Shown: positions 9,066-18,132 of the stretch, one piece after another
Numbering within the stretch: the stretch's first letter is position 1
How the letters are laid out: the number at the start of each line of letters is the position of its first letter
Assembly: GCA_965662545.1 (NCBI GenBank)
Contig: CBFIHZ010000001.1
Location: forward strand, 248,001-312,000
Length of the DNA stretch: 64,000 bases
Reading direction: 5' to 3'
Source of the DNA: CPC320 sp002684375
GTDB taxonomy: Bacteria > Pseudomonadota > Alphaproteobacteria > Rhodobacterales > Rhodobacteraceae
Notes under the pieces: generated by a model
Databases searched by the model: none
Told to the model about the DNA's origin: nothing
The model's input: the letters and a program-made list of their open reading frames with translations, nothing else
Program-made: the position numbers and the translations under genes

Positions 9066-11470
9066 CCGGACCCGTCCTGTGGGCATTGATGGGCCATTGG
9101 CGGCGCAATCCGCTGCAGCTTTTCACAGTCCTTGCCGGGCTCGCGCTGGCCACCGCGCTGTGGTCGGGGGTGCAGGCGATCAATGCCGAGGCGCGCGCCA
9201 GCTATCGCTTGGCCGCTGATATTCTTGGTTCGGCGGATCGGGCACAGATCACCGCCCGTGTCGGTGGCAGTGTGTCGGTGGCAGATTATGTTGCCCTGCG
9301 GCGCGGGGGTTGGCGCGTGTCTCCAGTGCTTGAGGGGCGCTATGACGGCATCCGCATCTTGGGTATTGACCCGCTGACAGTGCCGCGTGGCGGTGGCGGG
9401 CTACCGGAATTTAACAGGACCGATATCGGGGCATTTTTAACGGCTCCGGGTCTAATTTTTGGGCGGGCCGAGGTTTTGGACCGTTTGCGGGGCAGGACTT
9501 TAGCCGGTTTTGAAACCCGTCCGTTGCTGGCCCCGAATACGGCTGTGATGGATATTGCTGTGGCGCAGGAGCTGTTGGACGTTGATGCTGGGTTGACAAG
9601 GTTGATGGTCGATCCACAACAGCCGCTGGTACAGGTGTCGCTGGCGCAGATTGCGCCGCATCTGCAGCTGACGCCCCCTGAGGCAGGTGCAGATGTTGCC
9701 CGATTGACCGGCAGTTTTCATCTTAATCTGACGGCCTTTGGTTTGCTGGCGTTTGCGGTGGGTATTTTTGTGGTGCATGGCGCGATCGGGTTGGCGTTTG
9801 AACAGCGTCGTGGCATGATCCGTACCCTGCGGGCGTTGGGGGTGCCTTTGAGGCGATTGGTTGTGGTGCAAACGCTGGAATTGCTGTGTTTGGCACTGAT
9901 TGCGGGAGCCGTGGGGATGTGTGGAGGCTATCTGATGGCGGCGGCGTTGCTGCCCGATGTGGCCGCCACGTTGCGCGGCCTTTACGGTGCCGATGTTTCG
10001 GGAAGCTTGCATCTTAGACCTGTCTGGTGGCTGTCGGGCTTTGCCATTGCGCTGTTGGGCACCGGGCTCGCGGCGGCCGCAGGTCTTTGGCAGGTGCTGC
10101 GCATGCCATTACTGGCGGCTGCCCGGTCGCGTGCTTGGGCACTGGCATCGCGTCGGGCCGCGCGGTGGCAGGCTGGTGCAGCGCTGGCTTTGTTGGCGCT
10201 GGCCGCAGTTTTGACCGGCTTTGGCACCGGGTTGATGGCCGGCTTTGTGCTATTGGCGGCGTTGCTGGTTGGCGCCGCATTGGCGCTGCCGCTGGCACTG
10301 GATCAGACTTTAGCGCTGCTGGCGGGGCGGGCCAAAACGGCTACGGTTGCGTGGTTCTGGGCTGACACGCGTCAGCAGGTGCCGGGATTGTCGCTGGCGC
10401 TGATGGCGCTGCTGCTGGCGATGGCGGCAAATATCGGCGTCTCAACCATGGTCTCATCGTTTCGCCAAACCTTTGTGGGGTTTCTCGACCAGCGTTTGGC
10501 CGCTGAACTGTATGTTTCGGCCCAAAACGCGGGGCAGGCGGCAGATTTACAACGCTTTCTAGAAGGGCGTGTCGATGCCGTGCTGCCGGTGCAATCGGTC
10601 TCGCGGCCGCTTATGGGGGTGCCGGTCGCGATCTATGGCAACCGGCCGCATGCGACCTATCGCGACAATTGGCAGTTTCTGCAGGCTGTGCCCGATGTCT
10701 GGCAGCGGGTCGCTGAAGGCAAGGCACTGATCGTCAATGAACAGCTGTTCCGCCGCGCCGGCTTGCAACTGGGGCAAAAACTGGCCATCGGCCCAGATCA
10801 ATCCCTCGGCAATAGTTTGCAGATTGCAGGGATCTATGGTGATTACGGCAATCCTGTCGGTCAGGTTGTGATCACCGAGGACCTGTTCAAACAGCTTTAT
10901 CCGGAGGTAGTTGCGCAGCGCTTTGGGCTGCGTCTCGATCCGTCCCAAGTGTCAATTTTACGCGGTGATCTGATGAAGCGTTTTGATTTATCTGAGAGTA
11001 ATGTGATAGATCAGGCGCAAATTAAAGCGCTATCTCTGGCAGTTTTTGAGCGCACATTTACCGTGACGGCGGCGCTGAATGTTCTGACGCTTGCAGTGGC
11101 AGGCTTCGCGATCTTGATGAGTTTGTTAACCTTGGCGGGCTTGCGTTTGCCACAGCTTGCACCGGTCTGGGCGCTGGGGGTGACGCGGGCCCGTCTGGCG
11201 GGGTTTGAGGTGCTGCGCGCGGTGATACTGGCGGCCTTTACGAGCCTGATGGCGCTGGGCTTGGGGTTGCTTTTGGCGTGGGTTTTACTGGCGGTCATCA
11301 ATGTGGAAGCCTTCGGCTGGCGATTGCCCATGGATGTCTTTCCGGCGCAATATGCGCGTCTGGGAGCGCTGGCGTTAATGGCGGCGTTATTGGCGGCGCT
11401 GTGGCCGGCATGGCGGTTGGTGCGCCGGTCGCCAGCCGATCTTTTGCAGGTGTTTAGCAATGAACGTTAA
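9062..11470 (+). CDS. FtsX-type ABC transporter permease
   Basis: An 802-residue inner-membrane protein. A first transmembrane helix (about 20-40) precedes a periplasmic domain, then three helices near 225-340 (FGLLAFAVGIFVVHGAIGLA onward), further helices in the middle, a second periplasmic domain around 460-660, and three C-terminal helices with the terminal RRSPADLLQVF typical of FtsX/MacB permeases. It looks like two FtsX modules in one chain, as in the DUF214/YbbP-like group. In Agrobacterium-type att clusters two separate permeases accompany AttE; here one long protein could replace both. The start overlaps the ATPase stop and the end overlaps the next gene by 11 nt. Confidence 0.9.
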   Translation: MTGPVLWALMGHWRRNPLQLFTVLAGLALATALWSGVQAINAEARASYRLAADILGSADRAQITARVGGSVSVADYVALRRGGWRVSPVLEGRYDGIRILGIDPLTVPRGGGGLPEFNRTDIGAFLTAPGLIFGRAEVLDRLRGRTLAGFETRPLLAPNTAVMDIAVAQELLDVDAGLTRLMVDPQQPLVQVSLAQIAPHLQLTPPEAGADVARLTGSFHLNLTAFGLLAFAVGIFVVHGAIGLAFEQRRGMIRTLRALGVPLRRLVVVQTLELLCLALIAGAVGMCGGYLMAAALLPDVAATLRGLYGADVSGSLHLRPVWWLSGFAIALLGTGLAAAAGLWQVLRMPLLAAARSRAWALASRRAARWQAGAALALLALAAVLTGFGTGLMAGFVLLAALLVGAALALPLALDQTLALLAGRAKTATVAWFWADTRQQVPGLSLALMALLLAMAANIGVSTMVSSFRQTFVGFLDQRLAAELYVSAQNAGQAADLQRFLEGRVDAVLPVQSVSRPLMGVPVAIYGNRPHATYRDNWQFLQAVPDVWQRVAEGKALIVNEQLFRRAGLQLGQKLAIGPDQSLGNSLQIAGIYGDYGNPVGQVVITEDLFKQLYPEVVAQRFGLRLDPSQVSILRGDLMKRFDLSESNVIDQAQIKALSLAVFERTFTVTAALNVLTLAVAGFAILMSLLTLAGLRLPQLAPVWALGVTRARLAGFEVLRAVILAAFTSLMALGLGLLLAWVLLAVINVEAFGWRLPMDVFPAQYARLGALALMAALLAALWPAWRLVRRSPADLLQVFSNER

Positions 11471-12539
11471 GATGGTTTTTATCCTGCTTTGGGTGTGTTT
11501 GACGGTGCCTGAGGTTGCGCGCGCGCAGGGCTTTGCCGATCTGGGAACGCCTGCGCGGGGCTTTGCAGAGCCGCAACCGGATTATAAATTGCAGTTTCCT
11601 GCGGATCATGGCGCGCATCCGGCTTTTCGCATAGAATGGTGGTATCTTACCGCTAATCTGACCGGTTCAGACCAGATCGAATACGGGCTGCAATGGACAT
11701 TATTTCGCACGGCGCTGTCGCAAACTGCGCTATCGCAAAAAGCAAACAGTGGATGGAACAATACGCAGCTGTGGATGGGGCACGCGGCCGTGACCAGTCC
11801 AACGGCGCATTTCACTGCCGAACGTCTGGCGCGGGGCGGGATCGGGCAGGCGGGCGTGACAGCCGCGCCGTTTGAGGCATGGATTGATGATTGGGTGCTT
11901 GAGGGCACAGGGCCCGGGACTGGGCTTGGCGCCGCAGCGCTGCGGGCCAGTGGGGATGAGTTTGCCTATGATATGCAGCTGCAGGCACGCGGGCCGCAGG
12001 TGCTGCATGGGCAGGATGGCTATTCGGTTAAATCGGCTGATGGCCGGGCCAGCCATTATTATTCGCAGCCTTTTTTTGATATTTCCGGCACCTTGAGGTT
12101 GCCGCAAGGAGTGGTGCCGGTCAGGGGGCAGGCTTGGCTTGACCGCGAGTGGTCGTCGTCACCGCTTGCAGTATCACAGACCGGTTGGGACTGGTTTTCC
12201 CTCTCGTTTGCCGGTGGTGACAAACTGATGGCGTTTCAAGTGCGGGATCAGGCTGGCACCGCCTTTACCTCGGCGACCTGGATCGCCGCAAATGGCCGCG
12301 TTAAATCCTTTGGCGATGGCGCTTTGACGGCCACGCCTTTGCACCTGACATCTGTCGCTGGACGCAGGGTGCCAACGCAATGGCGTCTGCAGTTGCCAGA
12401 TAAAGACTTGGATATCCGGATTAACGCGCTTAATCCCGGCGCATGGATGGATGTCAGCCTACCCTATTGGGAGGGACCAGTGCGCTTTGCGGGCAGTCAC
12501 ACAGGACGCGGCTATTTGGAGATGACGGGTTATGAGTGA
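11460..12539 (+). CDS. AttH-like secreted lipocalin-type protein (COG5621 type)
   Basis: A 359-residue exported protein with a signal peptide ending near ARAQ (residue 23). The mature sequence begins with FPADHGAHPAFRIEWWYLTAN, the typical opening of the AttH / carotenoid 1,2-hydratase-like double lipocalin fold, and contains YYSQPFFDISGTL and AWLDREWSSSPL later. Proteins of this family sit beside LolDE-like ABC exporters in many bacteria and are thought to act in the periplasm on a hydrophobic or lipid-like ligand; enzymatic hydratase activity is not shown here. It overlaps the permease gene by 11 nt and the following gene by 8 nt. Confidence 0.88.
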   Translation: MNVKMVFILLWVCLTVPEVARAQGFADLGTPARGFAEPQPDYKLQFPADHGAHPAFRIEWWYLTANLTGSDQIEYGLQWTLFRTALSQTALSQKANSGWNNTQLWMGHAAVTSPTAHFTAERLARGGIGQAGVTAAPFEAWIDDWVLEGTGPGTGLGAAALRASGDEFAYDMQLQARGPQVLHGQDGYSVKSADGRASHYYSQPFFDISGTLRLPQGVVPVRGQAWLDREWSSSPLAVSQTGWDWFSLSFAGGDKLMAFQVRDQAGTAFTSATWIAANGRVKSFGDGALTATPLHLTSVAGRRVPTQWRLQLPDKDLDIRINALNPGAWMDVSLPYWEGPVRFAGSHTGRGYLEMTGYE

Positions 12540-13089
12540 ATGGTTTGAGAGTTTGGACGGCATTTTTGCACAGCTCTGGACGGGGCTTGAACAGGGCGTC
12601 GCCGATAGAAACGCACCAGCGCGGCACCCGACAATTGCCACGGTCAGCGTCGATGGATGGCCAGAAACCCGCATGGTTGTTCTACGTGCCGCCACACGTG
12701 AGACCGGAGGGTTAGAGGTGCACACCGATATTACTTCGGCGAAAGTGGCAAGCCTGCGCGCGCAGCCCCGCGCCGAGTTGCATGTCTGGGACAGTGAAAA
12801 GCGCCTGCAGACGCGGGCGCGTTGCACGGTGACGATGACCAGCGGTGTGGCGGCGGCCGAAATTTGGAAAAATGTGCCCGATCCGGGGCGGCAGAGTTAC
12901 GGCATAACGCCGCCGCCGGGTCATCCGATCGCCACGGCGCTCGCTTATGAAAAACGCCCCTTGTTGGACAGCTTTGCGGTGTTGACGTGCCAGATTGACC
13001 GCATTGATGCGGTCTATCTTGGCGCGGCGCACCGGCGCGCGGTGTTTGTCCGGAAAGATTGTTGGGCCGGCCAATGGTGCGCGCCCTAG
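12532..13089 (+). CDS. Pyridoxamine 5'-phosphate oxidase-like FMN-binding protein
   Basis: A 185-residue split-barrel flavoprotein of the PNPOx-like group (Alr4036 type). The segments PTIATVSVDGWPETRMVVLR and VHTDITSAKVASLRAQPRAE correspond to the FMN-binding strands of PNPOx. The C-terminus (HRRAVFVRKDCWAGQWCAP) is short compared with true PdxH and differs from its RL.P ending, so pyridoxal phosphate synthesis is doubtful. It is the last gene of a four-gene overlapping operon with the ABC exporter and AttH-like protein, which argues for a linked role, perhaps oxidation or reduction of the exported or periplasmic ligand's precursor. That link is inference. Confidence 0.8.
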   Translation: MSEWFESLDGIFAQLWTGLEQGVADRNAPARHPTIATVSVDGWPETRMVVLRAATRETGGLEVHTDITSAKVASLRAQPRAELHVWDSEKRLQTRARCTVTMTSGVAAAEIWKNVPDPGRQSYGITPPPGHPIATALAYEKRPLLDSFAVLTCQIDRIDAVYLGAAHRRAVFVRKDCWAGQWCAP

Positions 13090-13107
13090 CGCTGGGTTTT
13101 CCAGCGC
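13089..13107 (+). terminator. Stem-loop terminator candidate after the ABC/AttH/PNPOx-like operon
   Basis: GCGCTGG (13089-13095) pairs perfectly with CCAGCGC (13101-13107) around the loop GTTTT, starting inside the stop codon of the last gene. A pyrimidine- and T-rich stretch (CTTCTTGTTTTAT) begins a few bases downstream. The tail is not immediately adjacent, so efficiency is uncertain. Confidence 0.55.
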
Positions 13108-13189
13108 AGAACTTCTTGTTTTATAAAGTTTTGGCGCCCGGATATATTTTGGGTTGACCTCGACCGGATCACTTGTCATCAGGTGTGCC

Positions 13190-14392
13190 ATGAATGAGCA
13201 TTTTACAGGCAGTTTTACCCAGCAGGAGCCGATCCCGGATACCGCGATTGATGCCGCGGTTGCGGTGCTTAAATCCGGCCGCTTGCACCGCTATAACACG
13301 GGGCCTGACGAGGCCGGTGAAGTGGCATTGCTAGAGCAGGAATTTGCGGCTGAAATGGATGCAAAATATTGCCTTGCGGTGGCCTCAGGCGGCTATGCGA
13401 TGACAACGGCGCTACGTGCGATTGGTGTCAAGCCGGGCGATAGAGTTCTGACCAACGCCTTTACATTGGCACCGGTGCCGGGGGCGATTGCAGCCGTGGG
13501 TGCGGTGCCGGTGTTTGTTGGTGTCACCGAAGATCTGGTGATTGATCTCGATGATTTGGCAGCAAAAGCCGATCAGGCTGATGTGCTCCTGCTAAGCCAC
13601 ATGCGCGGCCATATTTGTGATATGGACCGCTTGTTGGCGCTTTGCGGTGCGACCGACATCAAGATCATTGAAGATTGCGCCCATACCATGGGGGCGAAAT
13701 GGCGTGGCCGATGGTCGGGGCGGGACGGCATTATCGGGTGTTATTCGACCCAGACCTATAAGCACCTGAATTCTGGTGAGGGCGGTTTTCTGGTCACTGA
13801 TGATGATGCGGTGATGGCACGTGCGGTGGTTTTGTCGGGGTCCTATATGTTGTACGGGCGCCATCTGGCAGCCCCCGGGGCCGAGGCTTTTGAGGCCGTT
13901 AAATATGACACGCCCAATATATCGGGCCGCATGGACCATCTGCGCGCGGCCATTTTACGCCCGCAATTGCAGCGTCTGGCCAGCCAGTGTGCAGCTTGGA
14001 ATACCCGTTACCGCGAAGTCGAAAAGGGTTTGACTGAATGTCCCGGCCTGCGGTTGATTGCGCGCCCCGAGGCTGAAACCTATGTCGGATCGTCTATTCA
14101 GTTTTTGTTATTGGATTGGGATGCGGCAGGCGTTCAAGATGTGCTGGCGCGCTGTGCCGCCCGTGGGGTCGAATTGAAATGGTTTGGCGGTGCCGAACCC
14201 ATGGGCTTTACTTCGCGCTATGACAGCTGGCGCTATGCGCCGGCAGAGCCTCTGCCTGAGAGCGACCGGATTTTGGCAGGTTTGATTGATATGCGCCTAC
14301 CACTGACGTTTTCATTGGATGATTGCGCGCTGATCGCCCGGATCATCCGCTCCGAAGTCGGCGCGGTCTATCAAAAGCAGCCCGTGCAATAA
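13190..14392 (+). CDS. DegT/DnrJ/EryC1/StrS family aminotransferase
   Basis: A 400-residue PLP-dependent fold-type I enzyme. Features are the N-terminal GRLHRYNTG, YCLAVASGGYAMTTALRA, the Asp-containing EDCAHTMGAKWRGR, and the lysine loop TQTYKHLNSGEGG, in which Lys191 should form the Schiff base with PLP. Relatives transaminate keto-sugars for surface polysaccharides or act on other keto compounds such as in antibiotic pathways. No sugar-nucleotide genes are adjacent, so the substrate is open. The ATG at 13190 has AGGTG about 4-8 nt upstream and is preferred to a TTG at 13154. It is separated from the preceding operon by a stem-loop. Confidence 0.88.
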   Translation: MNEHFTGSFTQQEPIPDTAIDAAVAVLKSGRLHRYNTGPDEAGEVALLEQEFAAEMDAKYCLAVASGGYAMTTALRAIGVKPGDRVLTNAFTLAPVPGAIAAVGAVPVFVGVTEDLVIDLDDLAAKADQADVLLLSHMRGHICDMDRLLALCGATDIKIIEDCAHTMGAKWRGRWSGRDGIIGCYSTQTYKHLNSGEGGFLVTDDDAVMARAVVLSGSYMLYGRHLAAPGAEAFEAVKYDTPNISGRMDHLRAAILRPQLQRLASQCAAWNTRYREVEKGLTECPGLRLIARPEAETYVGSSIQFLLLDWDAAGVQDVLARCAARGVELKWFGGAEPMGFTSRYDSWRYAPAEPLPESDRILAGLIDMRLPLTFSLDDCALIARIIRSEVGAVYQKQPVQ

Positions 14393-14578
14393 ACGGTTCT
14401 CTTAGATCGCTGTGGGCTTGTGGTGGGTTGACTGGGAAAACCGTCAGGCGCTTTGAGCAGGTTTTGTTGTGGAGACAGGTCAGTCAAACAGCGTGTTGCC
14501 GTCATTGGAACTGGAAAATTTAAATAGAATAGGGCATACTGTGCTCATTGTATTTATATTTTTTTAGGAATTTGACCC

Positions 14579-14995
14579 TTGCGACCAGTTAATCTTCGTT
14601 TCGTTTTGTGCTTTTTTATGGTTTCCGCCTGTACTGAGGCCCCTTTAGAAAGTTACGAACCCGTGGTTGATCGGTTTTTGGTGGATCGGGTGCAATACAA
14701 CCGCGATATTACCGAATGCCGGTCGGTTGCAACTGGGGCGATGGCACAGGCCAAACAGCGCCGTGATGCGCAAATGGCGCCCAATATTCTGACCGGTCTG
14801 TTGATCGGGGCGACGATTGGCAACGCATCGGGCATTGGATCTGACACCCGTAAGGACAGCACCAAGCAGGGTGCGGTGTTTGGTGCGCTGGCGGGTGCTG
14901 CTGAAAGCGGCGAGGACGTGAAGCTGGGACCACGTCGGATTATGGATCGTTGTATGGCCAACCGCGGCTATGATCTGCTCAACGATACTCCCTGA
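14579..14995 (+). CDS. Putative lipoprotein with glycine-zipper segment
   Basis: A 138-residue protein with a lipoprotein signal: a hydrophobic stretch VLCFFMVSAC with lipobox VSAC, giving an acylated Cys at about residue 18. The centre has a glycine-zipper-like pair of segments, NILTGLLIGATIGNASGIG and GAVFGALAGAAES, typical of small outer-membrane-associated proteins. The start is taken as TTG at 14579 because AGGAAT lies about 8 nt upstream and the signal peptide needs those residues; the ATG at 14618 would remove most of it. It is monocistronic. Function unknown. Confidence 0.7.
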   Translation: MRPVNLRFVLCFFMVSACTEAPLESYEPVVDRFLVDRVQYNRDITECRSVATGAMAQAKQRRDAQMAPNILTGLLIGATIGNASGIGSDTRKDSTKQGAVFGALAGAAESGEDVKLGPRRIMDRCMANRGYDLLNDTP

Positions 14996-15323
14996 GACAG
15001 GGCGCCAGATAGATATATTTGCTTTGATTTTTGCAGTGATTTATTGCAACGCAATAAGGTGCGCGGCCGGTTTGGTCTTATCCAAAGCTTCCTGAGGTTG
15101 CGCCTGAACAACCGTCTGGAATGTGCAGAGCGGTTACAGTGAATACGTCTTTAAGAAATGGCCGTCTTAGGCAGATTTGTTTTATCCTATTCATGAGGGT
15201 GTTTAGCGCTTTCACTGGCATGTCCTAAATGCGGCGTGTGCTTGCGATTGTGGACGTGTCTTGACGAGAGTTGAATGAAGATGTAGTGGTTATTGAACGA
15301 TTGTTCAATTAATGAGGTCTGAT
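14996..15323. other. Intergenic region upstream of the leucine degradation operon
   Basis: About 330 nt without a credible gene. The right end holds TTGACG at 15261-15266, a possible -35 without a good -10 at standard spacing, and the palindrome at 15292-15309. Nothing else is recognised. Confidence 0.5.
15292..15309. promoter_or_regulatory. 18-bp palindrome, candidate operator of the liu operon
   Basis: ATTGAACGATTGTTCAAT consists of perfect 7-bp arms ATTGAAC/GTTCAAT around GATT. It ends 14 nt before the ATG of ivd and abuts the ribosome binding site GAGG. Size, symmetry and position suit a dimeric repressor of TetR type. Leucine catabolic operons are commonly controlled by TetR (LiuQ) or MerR (LiuR) regulators, but no regulator gene is present nearby and I cannot match the motif to one of them. 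Confidence 0.6.
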
Positions 15324-16487
15324 ATGTTTATGGCGGCAATGCGCTTTGATCTAGGCGAAGATGTAAACGCGCTGCGCGACAGCGTGCACCGGTGGGCGCA
15401 GGACCGGGTCAAACCGCTGGCCGGCCAGATAGACCGTGACAATATGTTTCCAGCCGATCTCTGGCGTGAGATGGGGGACTTGGGTTTGCTTGGGGTCACC
15501 GTTGATGAGGCATACGGCGGCAGCGGTCTGTCGTATCTGGCCCATGCGGTGGCGGTTGAAGAGGTGGCGCGTGCCAGTGCCAGCGTCAGCCTGTCCTATG
15601 GCGCCCATTCCAATCTTTGTGTCAATCAGATCCATCTCAATGGCACTGAGGCGCAAAAACAAAAATATTTGCCTGGCCTGATCAGCGGTGCGCATGTGGG
15701 CGCTTTGGCGATGTCTGAGTCTGGGGCCGGGTCTGATGTGGTTTCGATGGCGCTCCGTGCTGAAAAACGCAATGATCACTACCGGTTAAACGGACAGAAG
15801 TACTGGATCACCAATGGCCCGGACGCCGATACTTTGGTGGTCTATGCCAAGACCGATCCCGAGGCTGGTTCACGGGGCATTACGGCTTTTTTGATCGAAA
15901 AATCCATGACTGGCTTTTCGACCAGTCCGCATTTTGACAAATTGGGTATGCGTGGTTCGAACACTGCCGAGTTGATTTTTGAAGATGTAGAAGTGCCCTT
16001 TGACAACGTGTTAGGTGACGAGGGGCGCGGCGCTGCGGTGTTGATGTCGGGCCTGGATTACGAGCGCGTGGTGCTGTCGGGTATCGGGACGGGCATCATG
16101 GCCTCCTGTCTGGACGAGATCATGCCCTATATGGTTGACCGCAAGCAGTTTGGTCACAGCGTTGGCGACTTTCAACTGATGCAGGGTAAAATTGCTGACA
16201 TGTATACTGCAATGAATTCAGCGCGGGCTTATGTGTATGAGGTAGCCAAGGCCTGCGACCGGGGCGACGTCACCCGCCAAGATGCCGCGGCATGTGTTTT
16301 GTACGCGTCAGAACAGGCTATGGTGGTGGCGCATCAGGCCGTGCAGGCGATGGGCGGGGCCGGTTTTTTGGCGGATAGCCCGGTGGCGCGCATTTTCCGG
16401 GATGCCAAATTGATGGAAATTGGCGCGGGAACATCGGAAATTCGCCGCATGTTGGTCGGGCGTGAATTGATGGCTGCCATGCGATGA
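15324..16487 (+). CDS. ivd: Isovaleryl-CoA dehydrogenase
   Basis: FAD enzyme of leucine catabolism that oxidises isovaleryl-CoA to 3-methylcrotonyl-CoA, passing electrons to electron-transfer flavoprotein. The 387-residue sequence has the acyl-CoA dehydrogenase signatures ALAMSESGAGSDV and QAMGGAGFLADSPVARIFRD, and DYERVVLSGIG places the catalytic Glu in the position used by isovaleryl-CoA dehydrogenases rather than the C-terminal one of short-chain enzymes. The chosen ATG has GAGG 6-9 nt upstream; an ATG at 15312 overlaps that site. First gene of a cluster containing mccB, mccA, mvaB and a crotonase, which supports the substrate. Probably controlled through the palindrome just upstream. Confidence 0.93.
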   Translation: MFMAAMRFDLGEDVNALRDSVHRWAQDRVKPLAGQIDRDNMFPADLWREMGDLGLLGVTVDEAYGGSGLSYLAHAVAVEEVARASASVSLSYGAHSNLCVNQIHLNGTEAQKQKYLPGLISGAHVGALAMSESGAGSDVVSMALRAEKRNDHYRLNGQKYWITNGPDADTLVVYAKTDPEAGSRGITAFLIEKSMTGFSTSPHFDKLGMRGSNTAELIFEDVEVPFDNVLGDEGRGAAVLMSGLDYERVVLSGIGTGIMASCLDEIMPYMVDRKQFGHSVGDFQLMQGKIADMYTAMNSARAYVYEVAKACDRGDVTRQDAAACVLYASEQAMVVAHQAVQAMGGAGFLADSPVARIFRDAKLMEIGAGTSEIRRMLVGRELMAAMR

Positions 16488-16564
16488 CCCTGGCGCAACA
16501 CTTTTTTGAGCCTAAACAAAGAAGCGGCGCCGGCCTATGCTTGTGTCGAGCGGGGTGAAAAAAA

Positions 16565-18130
16565 ATGTTGTCTGACAGCCAATCTTATGCGGAACTTGTC
16601 AGCCGGTTCCATTGGGATTTGCCGGAGCGTTTAAATATGGCCGAGCAAACCTGCGATGTCTGGGCAGACAAAGCGCCAGAGCAGATTGCGATTATCGATC
16701 TCAGCGAGGCAAGACAAGAGATCAGCTATGGTGATTTACGCGGTATGGCTGATGGTTTGGCACATTATTTTTGCGACTGTGGGGTGCAACGCGGCGACCG
16801 GATCGGGGTGTTGCGGACGCAGGGCGCTTGGACCGCAGCGGCGCATATCGCGTGCTGGAAAATTGGTGCGATTTCGATCCCTCTGTTTAAACTGTTTGGA
16901 CCCGAGGCGTTGCTGTCACGCCTTGAAGATGCACAGGTCGGCTTGGTTGTGACCGATTTTGAGGGTCGGGAGGTTGTGTCGGGGATTGGTGGATCAGACC
17001 GTAGTGTGCTGGTGCCCGAAGACATGGCCTTGAGCGATGCGGTGTTTGACACGGTCTCTGCGGGGCCGGAGGATCCGGCAGTTTTAATCTACACCTCAGG
17101 AACCACGGGGGCGCCGAAAGGTGCGCTGCATGGGCACCGGGTTTTGACTGGTCATTTGCCGGGTGTGAGCATGAGCCATGATTTTCTGGGTCAAGCGGGC
17201 GATTGCCTCTGGACCCCTGCAGACTGGGCCTGGATTGGCGGTTTATTTGATGTGCTGATGCCGGCGCTGGCCTTGGGCGTGCCGGTGGTGGCTGCGCGGA
17301 TGGAAAAATTTAATCTTCAGGACTGTCAGCGGATAATAGAAGAGGGTGGGGTGCGCAACGTGTTTTTCCCGCCAACAGCGCTGCGCATGCTCAAGGCTGA
17401 TGGGGCAAAAATTGACGGACTGCGATCAGTGGCCAGTGGCGGCGAGCCGCTGGGCGCTGAAATGCTGGCTTGGGGCCAAAGCGCCTTTGGGGTCGCAATC
17501 AATGAATTTTATGGGCAGACCGAGTGTAACATGGTTGCCTCCTCCTGCGGTGCACTGTTCGATGCGGCGCCCGGCTGTATTGGAAAACCTGCGCCGGGCC
17601 ATGAGATTGCGGTGTTGGATGCGCGGGGGCAGCCGTCAGATGTTGAGGGTGATATCGCGGTGCGGCGTGGATCGGCGGCGATGATGCTGGAATATTGGAA
17701 CCGTCCTGATGCGACGCAGGAAAAATACCGTGGCGACTGGATGTTGACCGGGGATCGCGGCATTTGGACAGGCGAATTTCTGCGATTTATCGGGCGTGAG
17801 GATGATGTAATCACTTCTGCGGGGTACCGGATTGGTCCGGCTGAAATCGAAGATTGCCTCTTGCGGCACCCGGCAGTGGCAACCGTGGCAGTGGTGGGCA
17901 AACCCGATGCATTACGCACGCAAAGCGTCAAAGCCTTTGTGGTGCTGCGACCCGAGTATGATGCGACAGAACAGCTGATGCTCGAGCTTAAAAATTTCGT
18001 GAAAAACCGGCTTGCCAAACATTGTTACCCCAGAGAAATCGAATTTTTATCCGAGCTGCCTTTGACGGTGACAGGTAAAGTCATCCGCAAACAATTGAGG
18101 GCTCGTGCTGCGACGGGTGCAGGTGTATAA
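16565..18130 (+). CDS. AMP-binding acyl-CoA ligase in the leucine cluster
   Basis: A 521-residue acyl-adenylate-forming enzyme that should activate a carboxylic acid with ATP and CoA. The P-loop LIYTSGTTGAPKG is at about 173-185, the A5-type motif reads NEFYGQTE, A7/A8 read WMLTGDRG and FIGREDDVITSAGYRIGP, and the C-terminal catalytic lysine is in LTVTGKVIRK. It is shorter than acetoacetyl-CoA synthetase (about 650 residues) and resembles short/medium-chain acyl-CoA ligases. Position between ivd and mccB suggests a branched or short-chain acid such as isovalerate as substrate, which is inference. No strong ribosome binding site is seen; the region before the ATG is A-rich. Confidence 0.88.
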   Translation: MLSDSQSYAELVSRFHWDLPERLNMAEQTCDVWADKAPEQIAIIDLSEARQEISYGDLRGMADGLAHYFCDCGVQRGDRIGVLRTQGAWTAAAHIACWKIGAISIPLFKLFGPEALLSRLEDAQVGLVVTDFEGREVVSGIGGSDRSVLVPEDMALSDAVFDTVSAGPEDPAVLIYTSGTTGAPKGALHGHRVLTGHLPGVSMSHDFLGQAGDCLWTPADWAWIGGLFDVLMPALALGVPVVAARMEKFNLQDCQRIIEEGGVRNVFFPPTALRMLKADGAKIDGLRSVASGGEPLGAEMLAWGQSAFGVAINEFYGQTECNMVASSCGALFDAAPGCIGKPAPGHEIAVLDARGQPSDVEGDIAVRRGSAAMMLEYWNRPDATQEKYRGDWMLTGDRGIWTGEFLRFIGREDDVITSAGYRIGPAEIEDCLLRHPAVATVAVVGKPDALRTQSVKAFVVLRPEYDATEQLMLELKNFVKNRLAKHCYPREIEFLSELPLTVTGKVIRKQLRARAATGAGV

Positions 18131-18132
18131 AA

